Shown here: one piece after another, positions 55,130 through 63,678 of the stretch
How the letters are laid out: each line of letters begins with the position of its first letter
How positions within the stretch are numbered: the stretch's first letter is position 1
NCBI RefSeq assembly: GCF_024494355.1
Contig: NZ_JAKNQY010000015.1
Span: 1 to 64,000, forward strand
DNA: 64,000 nucleotides
Direction of reading: 5' to 3'
Origin: Pseudomonas sp. Q11
Lineage (GTDB): Bacteria > Pseudomonadota > Gammaproteobacteria > Pseudomonadales > Pseudomonadaceae
The notes under the pieces: generated by a model
The model's database searches: none
The model's input: only the letters and a program-made list of their open reading frames with translations
What the model was told of the DNA's origin: nothing
Program-made: the position numbers and the translations under genes

Positions 55130-56062
55130 ATGTCCCGGGGTCGATCGCGCAAGACGCCCTTTCGTGGCCGCCTGCCGCTGGCGCTGTGCCTGGTGTTTGC
55201 AGGTTGGCTGGCAACGATCGAGGCCCGGGCTGCCGAGATTGTACTGACCGGCGTGCATAACAGTCCTGGTGTGCAGTCTTTCACCCAGGCCCTGAAGGCC
55301 TTGCGCCCCGAGGACGAAGTCAGGTTTACGCCACTGGCCAGCCTGCCGGCGCCCGGCAAACTGCCACGCAATGTCCGCCTGATCTTGCTTGACCAGCCCA
55401 GCCTCGACTGGCGCCTGCAGGAAACCCACGGACCGGCCACCCTGGTATTGCGGATCAGCCGCCAACAAGCCCGGGACCGCCTGGGCGAGACAACGCCCGA
55501 TCACCTGAGCCTGTTGTGGAGCGATCCGCCGCTGGCGCGGCAATTGCGCCTGATTCGCGCGATCCTTCCGCAAATGCGTAGGGTTGGCGTGCTGTTCGAC
55601 GGGCACAGCGAATTCCTCCTCAAGGAAATCCGCCAGGCTGCGACGCCGCTGGGCCTGGAGATCGTGAGTGAACGCTGGGACGACACCAGTGACAGCCGCC
55701 CCCTGCAAAAATTACTGGGCCGCAGTGATGTGCTGCTGGGGCTCGACGACCCCGATCTGTACAACCCCAAGACGGTAAAGAATCTGTTGCTCAGCAGCTA
55801 TGCCCGGCAACGTGCGCTGATCGGGCCCAACGCCGCTTTCGTCAAGGCTGGCAGCTTGGCCAGTACCTACAGCGACCAGGAAGACTGGCTGGCAATTCTC
55901 GACGACTTGCTTGACCGCCCCGCCACCACCTGGCCCCGCAGCCTGTATCCGTCCCGCTTCAAAGTCCTGAGCAACCAGCAGGTCGCCCGTTCACTGGGAA
56001 TCGAACCGATTGACGCCGAATCCGTCGCTGCACAGTTGGCCGAAGGAGAACAACGCCCATGA
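55130..56062 (+). CDS. Periplasmic substrate-binding protein, ABC_sub_bind type
   Basis: A 310-residue exported protein with an N-terminal signal (LPLALCLVFAGWLATIEARAA, cut near residue 35) and two lobes; LRLIRAILPQMRRVGVLFDG is the hinge-like segment of the ABC-type binding-protein family (PF04392-like). No permease or ATPase gene accompanies it, which suggests a sensing rather than transport role. The ATG immediately follows the receptor stop and its end overlaps the hybrid kinase by four bases (56059-56062), so the three are strictly coupled. Confidence 0.85.
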   Translation: MSRGRSRKTPFRGRLPLALCLVFAGWLATIEARAAEIVLTGVHNSPGVQSFTQALKALRPEDEVRFTPLASLPAPGKLPRNVRLILLDQPSLDWRLQETHGPATLVLRISRQQARDRLGETTPDHLSLLWSDPPLARQLRLIRAILPQMRRVGVLFDGHSEFLLKEIRQAATPLGLEIVSERWDDTSDSRPLQKLLGRSDVLLGLDDPDLYNPKTVKNLLLSSYARQRALIGPNAAFVKAGSLASTYSDQEDWLAILDDLLDRPATTWPRSLYPSRFKVLSNQQVARSLGIEPIDAESVAAQLAEGEQRP

Positions 56063-57966
56063 CCTTGCGTCGCCGCTGGGACATCAATACCCGCACCCAG
56101 CTTATCGCCCTCGGCCCGGCGTTGCTGCTGACGGTGCTGTTGATCAGCTTCTTTACCTTCGTACGAATCCAGGACCTGCGCCAGGAACTCAACCACACCG
56201 GGCAGTTGATCGCCAACCAACTGGCCCCCGCCACGGAATATGGAGTGATCTCGGGCAATAACGAGGTGCTGGAAAGCCTGCTCACCGCCACGCTGGCCAC
56301 GCCTCATGTGCGTTTTCTCGAGGTGCAAGACAGCACGGATCGGGTTGTGGTGTATGTCGAGCAACCCGCGCAAAGCCGCAATCATTCCCAACAGATCGAG
56401 GTTTTCCAGGCGCCGGTTCGCCTGCAGCGCATTGCCTTGAACAATGATTTTCTGCAAGGCAACAGCACGACCATCGAGGCGCCCGGTGAGGATTACCTGG
56501 GCCGGGTGATCGTCGGCATGTCCAGTGACGCTTTCAGCCAGCGACAGCAGGAAATCCTGCTCAAAGCCGCGATCCTGGCGCTGTTCGCCCTGCTGTTCAC
56601 CTTCCTGGTGGCACGTCGCCTGGCGTCCAACCTGTCCCGACCAATACGCGACATCGGCAACGCAGTCATGGCAATCCAGCAAGGCGACTACAGCACGCCG
56701 CTGCCCATCGTCGACGATGCCGAACTGGGGGCCTTGTCGCGGCATATCAACAATCTGGCCGACGGTCTCGAGCAAGCCAGCCGTGAACAGCACCAGGCCA
56801 TGGCGCAATTGATCAAAACCCGGGAAGAAGCGGAAAAGGCCAACAGCGCCAAGTCCGAATTCCTGGCGATGATGAGCCATGAACTGCGCACCCCCATGAA
56901 CGGTGTACTGGGCATGCTGCAACTGCTGGAAACCACCGAGATGACGGAGGAGCAGTTCGAATACACAGCGCTGGCCAGCGAATCCACCGAGCACCTGTTG
57001 AAGGTCATCAACGACATCCTCGACTTCTCGCGCATCGAACGCTCGGCCCTGGAACTGGAGCACATCCCGTTCAGTCTGGCGGAGCTGGTTGCCAGTTGCG
57101 CCCAGGCGTTCCAGCACAGCGCCGCGCAACGCAAGCTGGGCCTGGACCTGCTGATCCCTGACGACATGCGGGCTTTACAGGTGCAAGGCGATCCAACGCG
57201 GATCCGGCAGATCCTGGTCAACCTGATCGGCAATGCCCTGAAATTTACCGAACAGGGCCGCGTCACCGTGCAATGCCAATGGCAGGCGCTGGATCACGAA
57301 CTCCTGTGGTTTACCTGCACGGTGCGCGACAGTGGCATCGGGATTGCGACCGAAAGCCTGGAACGCATGTTCGATGCCTTCCAGCAAGCCGACAGTTCGA
57401 TTTCCCGGCGCTACGGTGGCACCGGCCTGGGGCTGCCGATTGCCCGTACCCTGGCTGAGCGCATGGGGGGGACATTGCGCGCCCAGAGCGAAGAAGGCCG
57501 GGGCTCGGTGTTTACCCTGGAGATCCCTCTGGCCCTGTCGCAAAAGACACCGATGGCCCTGGCGCCAAGGCTCCCCGACGGCAACGGCAGCGGTCATGGC
57601 GAGGGCCGTAATGTGCTGCTGGTGGAAGACAATCCGGTGAACCAGACCGTGATCGAAGCCATGTTGCGCAGTCTGGGGTTCACCGTCAGCATTGCCGCCG
57701 ACGGCGCCCAGGCCATCCGTAGCGCCGAAAGCCTGATGTTCGAGGCCATCCTGATGGATTGCCGGCTGCCCATCATCGATGGCTACGAAGCCACGCGACA
57801 GATCCGCCAGTTACCCGGCTGCGGCGAGGTGCCAATCATCGCCCTGACCGCCAATGCGCTGCAGGGCGACCGCGAAGCCTGCCTCGCGGCGGGCATGAAC
57901 GATTACCTGGCCAAACCGTTCAAAAGAGTTGACCTGCAGCAGATTCTGCAGCGCTGGGTGCGTTAG
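56059..57966 (+). CDS. Hybrid sensor kinase, PA1611-like
   Basis: A 635-residue inner-membrane hybrid kinase. Helix 1 ~15-36, a CHASE8-like periplasmic domain (~37-165), helix 2 ~168-188, HAMP, HisKA with SHELRTP (His274), HATPase with N-box GNALKFT (391-397), G1 DSGIG and G2 GGTGLGL, then a C-terminal receiver with acidic Asp524, phosphoacceptor Asp567 and Lys619. It has no HPt domain, so needs an external one. PAO1 PA1611, next to fabA, regulates the Gac/Rsm switch by binding RetS and uses HptB, according to published work; the ortholog claim rests on position, length and domains. Confidence 0.9.
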   Translation: MTLRRRWDINTRTQLIALGPALLLTVLLISFFTFVRIQDLRQELNHTGQLIANQLAPATEYGVISGNNEVLESLLTATLATPHVRFLEVQDSTDRVVVYVEQPAQSRNHSQQIEVFQAPVRLQRIALNNDFLQGNSTTIEAPGEDYLGRVIVGMSSDAFSQRQQEILLKAAILALFALLFTFLVARRLASNLSRPIRDIGNAVMAIQQGDYSTPLPIVDDAELGALSRHINNLADGLEQASREQHQAMAQLIKTREEAEKANSAKSEFLAMMSHELRTPMNGVLGMLQLLETTEMTEEQFEYTALASESTEHLLKVINDILDFSRIERSALELEHIPFSLAELVASCAQAFQHSAAQRKLGLDLLIPDDMRALQVQGDPTRIRQILVNLIGNALKFTEQGRVTVQCQWQALDHELLWFTCTVRDSGIGIATESLERMFDAFQQADSSISRRYGGTGLGLPIARTLAERMGGTLRAQSEEGRGSVFTLEIPLALSQKTPMALAPRLPDGNGSGHGEGRNVLLVEDNPVNQTVIEAMLRSLGFTVSIAADGAQAIRSAESLMFEAILMDCRLPIIDGYEATRQIRQLPGCGEVPIIALTANALQGDREACLAAGMNDYLAKPFKRVDLQQILQRWVR

Positions 57967-58066
57967 TGCAGGCGTTTAGACCATCTGCGACTGGCGTGAA
58001 AGGCGAAAGTGCGGCAGTCTTAACCACCCGAACAAGTCCCGATTGGGGCTTGAATAAAAATTTCAG

Positions 58067-58080
58067 TGCACAGGTGTACA
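58067..58080. promoter_or_regulatory. Imperfect palindrome upstream of fabA, candidate FabR/DesT-type site
   Basis: TGCACAGGTGTACA reads almost the same on both strands (TGYACA-NN-TGTRCA) and lies about 135 bp before the fabA ATG. In P. aeruginosa the fabAB operon is under DesT control, so a TetR-type operator is expected here; the assignment to DesT or FabR is inference. Confidence 0.35.
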
Positions 58081-58214
58081 TTCATTTCCCGTGTGCTGTG
58101 ACTTTCACTACAACGCAATAGTCTATGAGTAGGCTGTCGATTCGAGGCATGAACGCTTCGATCGGCCGGGAAGATTTGCCCCACCCTGCCGCATGGGACT
58201 ATTGAGGAGCTCGC

Positions 58215-58730
58215 ATGACCAAACAAAACGCCTTTACTCGGGAAGACCTGCTGCGCTGCAGTCGCGGTGAGCTGTTCGGCCCAGGTAACGCGCAACTGCC
58301 CGCCCCGAACATGCTGATGGTGGATCGCATCACCCATATCAGCGAAGAGGGTGGCAAGTACGGCAAAGGTGAATTGGTCGCCGAGCTGGATATCACTCCT
58401 GACCTGTGGTTCTTCGCCTGCCACTTCGAAGGTGATCCGGTGATGCCGGGCTGCCTGGGCCTGGATGCCATGTGGCAATTGGTCGGTTTCTTCCTCGGCT
58501 GGCAAGGCCTGCCGGGCCGCGGTCGCGCCCTGGGTTCGGGCGAAGTGAAGTTCTTCGGTCAGGTTCTGCCGACCGCCAAGAAGATTACCTATAACATTCA
58601 TATCAAACGCGTCCTCAAGGGCAAGCTGAACATGGCCATTGCCGATGGTTCAGTGGCTGTGGACGGTCGCGAGATCTACACCGCCGAAGGCCTTCGGGTC
58701 GGCGTTTTCACCTCCACTGACAACTTCTAA
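58215..58730 (+). CDS. fabA: 3-hydroxydecanoyl-ACP dehydratase/isomerase
   Basis: A 171-residue bifunctional enzyme that starts unsaturated fatty acid synthesis by dehydrating 3-hydroxydecanoyl-ACP and isomerising the product. Catalytic His70 and Asp84 are seen in [20 protein letters not shown]. Length and motifs match throughout. It is 11 bp before fabB. GAGGAG precedes the ATG. Upstream lies a candidate regulatory palindrome. Confidence 0.98.
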   Translation: MTKQNAFTREDLLRCSRGELFGPGNAQLPAPNMLMVDRITHISEEGGKYGKGELVAELDITPDLWFFACHFEGDPVMPGCLGLDAMWQLVGFFLGWQGLPGRGRALGSGEVKFFGQVLPTAKKITYNIHIKRVLKGKLNMAIADGSVAVDGREIYTAEGLRVGVFTSTDNF

Positions 58731-58741
58731 GGGTTATCCGC

Positions 58742-59962
58742 ATGCGCCGCGTCGTTATCACTGGTCTGGGCATCGTTTCGTGCCTGGGCAATGACAAAGA
58801 GACCGTCTCCGCTAACCTGCGTGCAAGTCGCCCTGGCATCCGGTTCAATCCGGAATATGCCGAAATGGGTCTGCGTAGCCAGGTTTCCGGCTCCATTGAC
58901 CTTCCCCTCGAAGAGCTGATTGATCGCAAGATCTACCGTTTCGTCGGCCATGCGGCGGCTTACGCCTACCTGGCCATGAAGGACGCCATCGCTGACTCCG
59001 GCTTGACCGAAGAGCAGGTGTCCAACCCGCGCACTGGCCTGATCGCCGGTTCTGGTGGTGCCTCCACCTTGAACCAGATGGAAGCGCTGGACATCCTGCG
59101 CGAAAAAGGCGTCAAGCGCGTCGGCCCGTACCGCGTCACGCGGACCATGAGCAGCACCGTTTCCGCCTGCCTGGCCACGCCATTCAAGATCAAGGGCCTG
59201 AACTACTCCATCGCCTCTGCCTGCGCCACCAGTGCTCACTGCATCGGTACCGCCATGGAACAGATCCAGATGGGCAAGCAGGACATCGTGTTCGCCGGCG
59301 GCGGAGAAGAAGAACACTGGAGCCAGTCGTTCCTGTTCGACGCCATGGGCGCCCTGTCCAGCAAGCGCAACGACACCCCGGAAAAAGCTTCCCGCGCCTA
59401 CGATGCCGACCGTGACGGCTTCGTCATTGCTGGCGGCGGCGGCATGGTGGTGGTCGAGGAGCTGGAACACGCTCTGGCCCGTGGCGCGAAAATCTACGCG
59501 GAAATCGTTGGCTACGGCGCCACTTCCGATGGCTATGACATGGTCGCTCCTAGCGGCGAAGGCGCCATCCGCTGCATGCAGATGGCCATGTCCACCGTTG
59601 ACACGCCCATTGACTACCTGAACACCCACGGCACTTCGACCCCGGTCGGTGACGTCGCGGAAATGAAAGGCGTGCGTGAAGTGTTCGGTGCCAACGCCCC
59701 GGCCATCAGTTCCACCAAGAGCCTGTCGGGTCACTCCCTGGGCGCCGCCGGCGTTCACGAAGCGATCTACTGCATGTTGATGATGGAAGGCAACTTCATC
59801 GCCGGTTCGGCCAACATCGAGGAACTGGACCCGGAAGTGGCCGACCTGCCAATTCTGACCAAGACTCGCGAAGACGCCAAAATCGACACCGTAATGAGCA
59901 ACAGCTTTGGCTTCGGCGGCACCAACGCCACCCTGGTACTGAAGCGCTGGCAGGGCAAGTAA
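58742..59962 (+). CDS. fabB: 3-oxoacyl-ACP synthase I
   Basis: A 406-residue condensing enzyme that elongates the unsaturated FabA product. The catalytic triad is intact: Cys161 ([12 protein letters not shown]), His296 ([11 protein letters not shown]) and His331 ([11 protein letters not shown]). It is translated directly after fabA and followed by a strong terminator, giving the standard fabAB operon of Pseudomonas. Confidence 0.98.
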   Translation: MRRVVITGLGIVSCLGNDKETVSANLRASRPGIRFNPEYAEMGLRSQVSGSIDLPLEELIDRKIYRFVGHAAAYAYLAMKDAIADSGLTEEQVSNPRTGLIAGSGGASTLNQMEALDILREKGVKRVGPYRVTRTMSSTVSACLATPFKIKGLNYSIASACATSAHCIGTAMEQIQMGKQDIVFAGGGEEEHWSQSFLFDAMGALSSKRNDTPEKASRAYDADRDGFVIAGGGGMVVVEELEHALARGAKIYAEIVGYGATSDGYDMVAPSGEGAIRCMQMAMSTVDTPIDYLNTHGTSTPVGDVAEMKGVREVFGANAPAISSTKSLSGHSLGAAGVHEAIYCMLMMEGNFIAGSANIEELDPEVADLPILTKTREDAKIDTVMSNSFGFGGTNATLVLKRWQGK

Positions 59963-59982
59963 GCCCCGCCGCAACGCCACAC

Positions 59983-60018
59983 AAAAAAACGCCCCGACCG
60001 GTTCGGGGCTTTTTTTTG
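59983..60018 (+). terminator. fabAB terminator
   Basis: GCCCCGA and TCGGGGC form the stem (59991-59997 and 60003-60009) around loop CCGGT, preceded by an A run and followed by eight T. Confidence 0.92.
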
Positions 60019-60040
60019 CCTGGCAAATATGCCTGTTCAA

Positions 60041-60130
60041 TGTGGGAGCGGGCTTGCTCGCGAATGCGGTGTGTCAGCTGACAAATATGCCGCCTGACAC
60101 ACCGTATTCGCGAGCAAGCCCGCTCCCACA
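60041..60130. repeat. Paired REP element
   Basis: TGTGGGAGCGGGCTTGCTCG and CGAGCAAGCCCGCTCCCACA are inverted arms around a variable centre, just after the fabAB terminator. Confidence 0.88.
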
Positions 60131-60152
60131 TGAGGCCTATAGTGGATGGAGT

Positions 60153-60617
60153 TCAGCGCACGACAAACCGTTGCTGCGCCAGCAATCGATCGCCCTGGAA
60201 CACCATGAACCGCCACTCCCCCGGCACCACTTCGTGGCTTTCGGTGAATTCGTAGGCCATCACATCCTGAGGCGCGCCGGGCACCAGTTTCTGGGTGACT
60301 TCGAATTTATCGTGGCGCACGCCATCGGGGGTGCGAATGCCTGGGGTGAAATACAACAAGGTCAATGGCTGGTCGTCAGCCACCTTGTCCGCCAAGCGGT
60401 AGCGCAGACCGAACTTGGTGCCCAGCTTGGCCGGTACACTTTCAGTCTGCCGGATCTGCTCGTTGCTGCGACGCAGAACCCGCTCCCCCGATTGCAGTTC
60501 GGCTTGAGACCCTTCGAAGATGCCGTACTCCACCGGGCCTTCCACACGGACTTCTGCCTGGGCCAGGCCGCAGACCGACAACAACGCGACCAGTGCGCTT
60601 GAACGGGTGAGATGCAT
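60153..60617 (-). CDS. DUF3859 exported protein
   Basis: A 154-residue protein with a signal peptide (MHLTRSSALVALLSVCGLAQA, cut after residue 21) and a beta-rich DUF3859-type body with VEGPVEYGIFEGSQAE, FGLRYRLADK and GEWRFMVFQGDRLL. The fold is probably immunoglobulin-like. No function is known. The ATG at 60617 fits the signal; the frame upstream runs through a REP. Confidence 0.85.
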   Translation of the reverse strand: MHLTRSSALVALLSVCGLAQAEVRVEGPVEYGIFEGSQAELQSGERVLRRSNEQIRQTESVPAKLGTKFGLRYRLADKVADDQPLTLLYFTPGIRTPDGVRHDKFEVTQKLVPGAPQDVMAYEFTESHEVVPGEWRFMVFQGDRLLAQQRFVVR

Positions 60618-60710
60618 AGTGCGCTCCTTGATTGAGATGAGCGCGAGGGTATGACGCGGGGGTGACAGGCTGATGACAAGGCGATGGTCACCTTGTGCAC
60701 TGAGAGCTTC

Positions 60711-60772
60711 TGTGGGAGCAAAGCTTGCTCGCGATTGCAATACCTTCATCGCGGGCAAACCTTGCTCCCACA
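60711..60772. repeat. REP pair overlapping the amidohydrolase stop codon
   Basis: TGTGGGAGCAAAGCTTGCTC and the inverted arm CGCGGGCAAACCTTGCTCCCACA-type sequence. The right arm (60751-60772) lies inside the coding sequence of the amidohydrolase and supplies its last codons. Confidence 0.85.
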
Positions 60773-61762
60773 TAACACCGCCAGGAAATTATCCCGAGCC
60801 ACTTTCCTCGCCACGCTTTCCGGTAGCGCATCCAGGAACGGATCGAAGCTGCGTAACTCCTTACCGACCTTGTCGAAACGTCCCACTACATCCGACCCCA
60901 ACATGAAGCGCTCCGGAAAGCGCTCCACCAGCTTGGTCCACGCCTCGCGGGGCTTGCCCGCCTCGTCCAGCAAGTACGGCGTGAGCACGCTCCAGGACAG
61001 GTCTATGTACAGGTTCGGATAGGTCTCCAGCATCCGGGTCAGCGTCGGCAATAGAAAATCCAGCCGCGTCTGATGACGATGGATCTCCATGCTGGTGCCG
61101 GCATGGGCCCAAATGAACCGCGTGTGAGGATGGTTGCGCAGCGGCTCTTCAATTTCCGGCAAGTACAGCGCATTTTTCTCCCGCTTGGAGGTGATGTTGG
61201 AATGCAGCAGCACCGGCAGATCGTTCTCTGCCGCCAGATGATAGATCCGCGTCATGGCCTCGTTGTTGGCCCGCGGGGTATCGCCCGAAGTCAGCGCCGT
61301 CAGGTCGTCATGGCGGGTGAACACCTCACCGATGCCTTGCCACAACCCCGGATAGAGATCGAGCATGCGCTGGATATGCATGGCGGAGTTCTTGTCGTTG
61401 GGGTTGAAGCCGGACAAAAAAGGATGAAAGTGCTGGCGTTGTTCAGCGGTCAACTTGCTCACCGCCGCCGCGACAATCACATCGGTGGCGCTGTACCAAT
61501 AGGCATCCGCATCGTCACCGGCGTAGTAACGCGGGCGTTTTGGCTCGTCCTCATGCCATTTTTTTGCCACCGGTATGCCGGAAATCATCACATGCTCGAT
61601 GCGATTGTCGGCCATGGCCTTCAGTAGCTTGGGCATGCCGGCGGTTTCCTGAAAAAAATCAACGTAATGCAGGTGCGCATCACTGTAGGCATATTCACGG
61701 GCCATGACGCCGCTGCTCGAAACGGCCAGCAGCCAGGCGAAGATCAGACGGGTCAAGGGCAC
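60746..61762 (-). CDS. Amidohydrolase family protein, exported
   Basis: A 338-residue TIM-barrel amidohydrolase with a signal peptide (MPLTRLIFAWLLAVSSSGVMA). Metal-binding residues are in SDAHLHY, HSNIT, FIWAHAGTS and LDLSW-type strands with Asp in GSDVVG. The family includes decarboxylases and lactonases; the substrate is unknown. The last nine codons (LCGSKVCPR region) and the TGA derive from a REP arm, so the ancestral C-terminus was probably a little different. Confidence 0.85.
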   Translation of the reverse strand: MPLTRLIFAWLLAVSSSGVMAREYAYSDAHLHYVDFFQETAGMPKLLKAMADNRIEHVMISGIPVAKKWHEDEPKRPRYYAGDDADAYWYSATDVIVAAAVSKLTAEQRQHFHPFLSGFNPNDKNSAMHIQRMLDLYPGLWQGIGEVFTRHDDLTALTSGDTPRANNEAMTRIYHLAAENDLPVLLHSNITSKREKNALYLPEIEEPLRNHPHTRFIWAHAGTSMEIHRHQTRLDFLLPTLTRMLETYPNLYIDLSWSVLTPYLLDEAGKPREAWTKLVERFPERFMLGSDVVGRFDKVGKELRSFDPFLDALPESVARKVARDNFLAVLCGSKVCPR

Positions 61763-61889
61763 GGGGGGACTCCAGAAGGCTATGAACAGGATAGACCCCG
61801 ACCGTCCCGTCCGGGTTCACGGCCCATGTGCCGCAAGATGTCACAGCGGGTTATGCTTTGCCCATCCGTTATTCAACCTGGAAGACATC

Positions 61890-62750
61890 ATGATCACGCC
61901 CCTGACCATTCGCCCACGCGCAGAAGATGTGGAAGGCCAGCCGATTCTTCGCCCGCTGCCATCCGCTAAGTGTCGCAGCGTCGGACCGTTCGTATTTTTC
62001 GACCACATGCTGAAAACTTCCTACAAGGCCGGTCAAGGCATGAACATTCGCCAGCACCCCCATATCGGTCTGTCCACACTCACCTACCTGTTCGAAGGGA
62101 AACTCCAGCACAAGGACAGCCTTGGCTCCGATCAAGTGGTAGACGCAGGGGACGTCAGCTGGATGACCGCGGGCAGCGCCATTGCCCATGTCGAGCGCAC
62201 GCCCGAGACACTGCTGGGCAGCGATTTCGTCATGCACGGTTTGCAAGTCTGGCTGGCCTCGCCCCAATCCCACGAACAGGGACCTGGACACTACAGCCAT
62301 CATCCGGCACACACCCTGCCGGTCAGCGATAACCTGGGGGTAAAAATCCGGATGATCGCCGGGTCGGGTTTTTGCCTGGAATCGCCAGTCCCGACACTGT
62401 CCCCTACCCTGTACGCCGAGCTGCACCTGCAGACCGCGACGACATTGCTGGTTCCCACCGAGCATGAAGAGCGGGCACTGTATGTACTGAGCGGTGAGGC
62501 GCTATTGGATGGCGAGCCGGTAGAAGCCCATTCCCTGGTGATATTGCCAACAGGGGAAGAGATGACACTGTTCGCCGACAGCGACTGCCATGCGGTGCTG
62601 TTCGGCGGCGCGCCGCTGGATGGGCCACGTCGGATCAACTGGAATTTCGTCTCCAGCGATCCTGCGCGAATAGACGAAGCCCGCCGGCGTTGGGCGGCCG
62701 GGGACTGGCCGACCGTGCCGGGGGAAAGTGAGCGGATCGAATTGCCCTAG
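61890..62750 (+). CDS. Pirin-family bicupin
   Basis: A 286-residue bicupin. The N-terminal cupin has the metal-binding His cluster in NIRQHPHIGLSTLTYLFEG and HVERTPE with the conserved His and Glu; a Pirin C-terminal cupin follows with ALYVLSGEALLDG. Members act as quercetinases or redox-linked regulators. ATG 61890 (MITPLTIRPR) is used; the frame opens further upstream at 61704 but overlaps the divergent amidohydrolase start. Confidence 0.92.
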   Translation: MITPLTIRPRAEDVEGQPILRPLPSAKCRSVGPFVFFDHMLKTSYKAGQGMNIRQHPHIGLSTLTYLFEGKLQHKDSLGSDQVVDAGDVSWMTAGSAIAHVERTPETLLGSDFVMHGLQVWLASPQSHEQGPGHYSHHPAHTLPVSDNLGVKIRMIAGSGFCLESPVPTLSPTLYAELHLQTATTLLVPTEHEERALYVLSGEALLDGEPVEAHSLVILPTGEEMTLFADSDCHAVLFGGAPLDGPRRINWNFVSSDPARIDEARRRWAAGDWPTVPGESERIELP

Positions 62751-62768
62751 ATTGGATGCCATTGAACC

Positions 62769-62859
62769 TGTGGGAGCCGAGCTTGCTCGCGATGCGGTGT
62801 GTCAGTCGGTATTAATGCTAATTGATACACCGCTATCGCGAGCAAGCTCGGCTCCCACA
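62769..62859. repeat. Paired REP element
   Basis: TGTGGGAGCCGAGCTTGCTC and GAGCAAGCTCGGCTCCCACA are perfect inverted arms between the converging pirin and dienelactone hydrolase genes. Confidence 0.88.
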
Positions 62860-62880
62860 GGGTTCTGCTTCAACCCAACC

Positions 62881-63609
62881 TCAGCCCCTGAGCACTTCAT
62901 CCAGCAAATTATGCATCGACCTGAACGCCCGTGCGGCAACCTTGGCGTCGTACATCATCTTGCCCGGGACATTAGCCTGTGGATCGGTGAACGAATGCAC
63001 CGCGCCACCGTAGCTCAGCAGTTGCCAATCCACCCCGGCGGCGTTCATTTCGTCTTCGAAGGCCGGCAGTTGCTCCTTGGGCACCAATGGGTCCGAGGCA
63101 CCATGCATGACCAGCACCGCCCCCTTGATGTTCTGCGCATCCGCCGGATCGGGTGTGTCCAGGGTGCCATGGAACGAGATGGCGGCCTTCAACTGTGCGC
63201 CTGTGCGCGCCAGCTCCAGGGAGCAGCAACCACCGAAGCAGAAGCCGAACGTGGCAAGTCTGGACGCATCGACCTGCGCCTCACCCTGACTTTGCAGCTG
63301 CTCGAATGCCGCCTGCATGCGCTTGCGCAACAAGGCACGGTCATTCTTGAGCGGCATCATCGCGGCCCCGGCTTCATCGGCATTGGTCGGGCGCACGTCC
63401 TGGCCGTAAAGATCGGCGATCAACACAACATAGCCGTTGGCCGCCACCGACTTGGCGATTTCCTCGGCCCCCGCCCCTACGCCCATCCAATTGGGCGCCA
63501 TCAACAAACCCGGGCGCGAGCCCTGCTGGCTTACGTCGAAGGCCAGGCGGCCTTCATAAGTTTGACCATCGATCTGATACACCAACGAACGAACCATAAC
63601 CTGACTCAT
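62881..63609 (-). CDS. Dienelactone hydrolase family protein
   Basis: A 242-residue alpha/beta hydrolase with Cys nucleophile at residue 124 in TFGFCFGGCC, an Asp in VLVMHGASDPLVP and a His in GAVHSFTDPQ. These are the Cys-Asp-His triad positions of dienelactone hydrolases. The substrate is uncertain; no chlorocatechol pathway genes are nearby, so a general hydrolase role is likely. Transcribed away from htpG, with the htpG terminator just upstream. Confidence 0.9.
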   Translation of the reverse strand: MSQVMVRSLVYQIDGQTYEGRLAFDVSQQGSRPGLLMAPNWMGVGAGAEEIAKSVAANGYVVLIADLYGQDVRPTNADEAGAAMMPLKNDRALLRKRMQAAFEQLQSQGEAQVDASRLATFGFCFGGCCSLELARTGAQLKAAISFHGTLDTPDPADAQNIKGAVLVMHGASDPLVPKEQLPAFEDEMNAAGVDWQLLSYGGAVHSFTDPQANVPGKMMYDAKVAARAFRSMHNLLDEVLRG

Positions 63610-63639
63610 GACGGACTCCTCTTGAAACGGAACACCAGA

Positions 63640-63670
63640 AATGAAAAAACCCGCCGAAGCGGGTTTTCCT
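63640..63670 (-). terminator. htpG terminator
   Basis: ACCCGC (63649-63654) pairs with GCGGGT (63659-63664), flanked by A and T runs. It lies just downstream of the htpG stop on the minus strand. Confidence 0.85.
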
Positions 63671-63678
63671 GCACTTGA

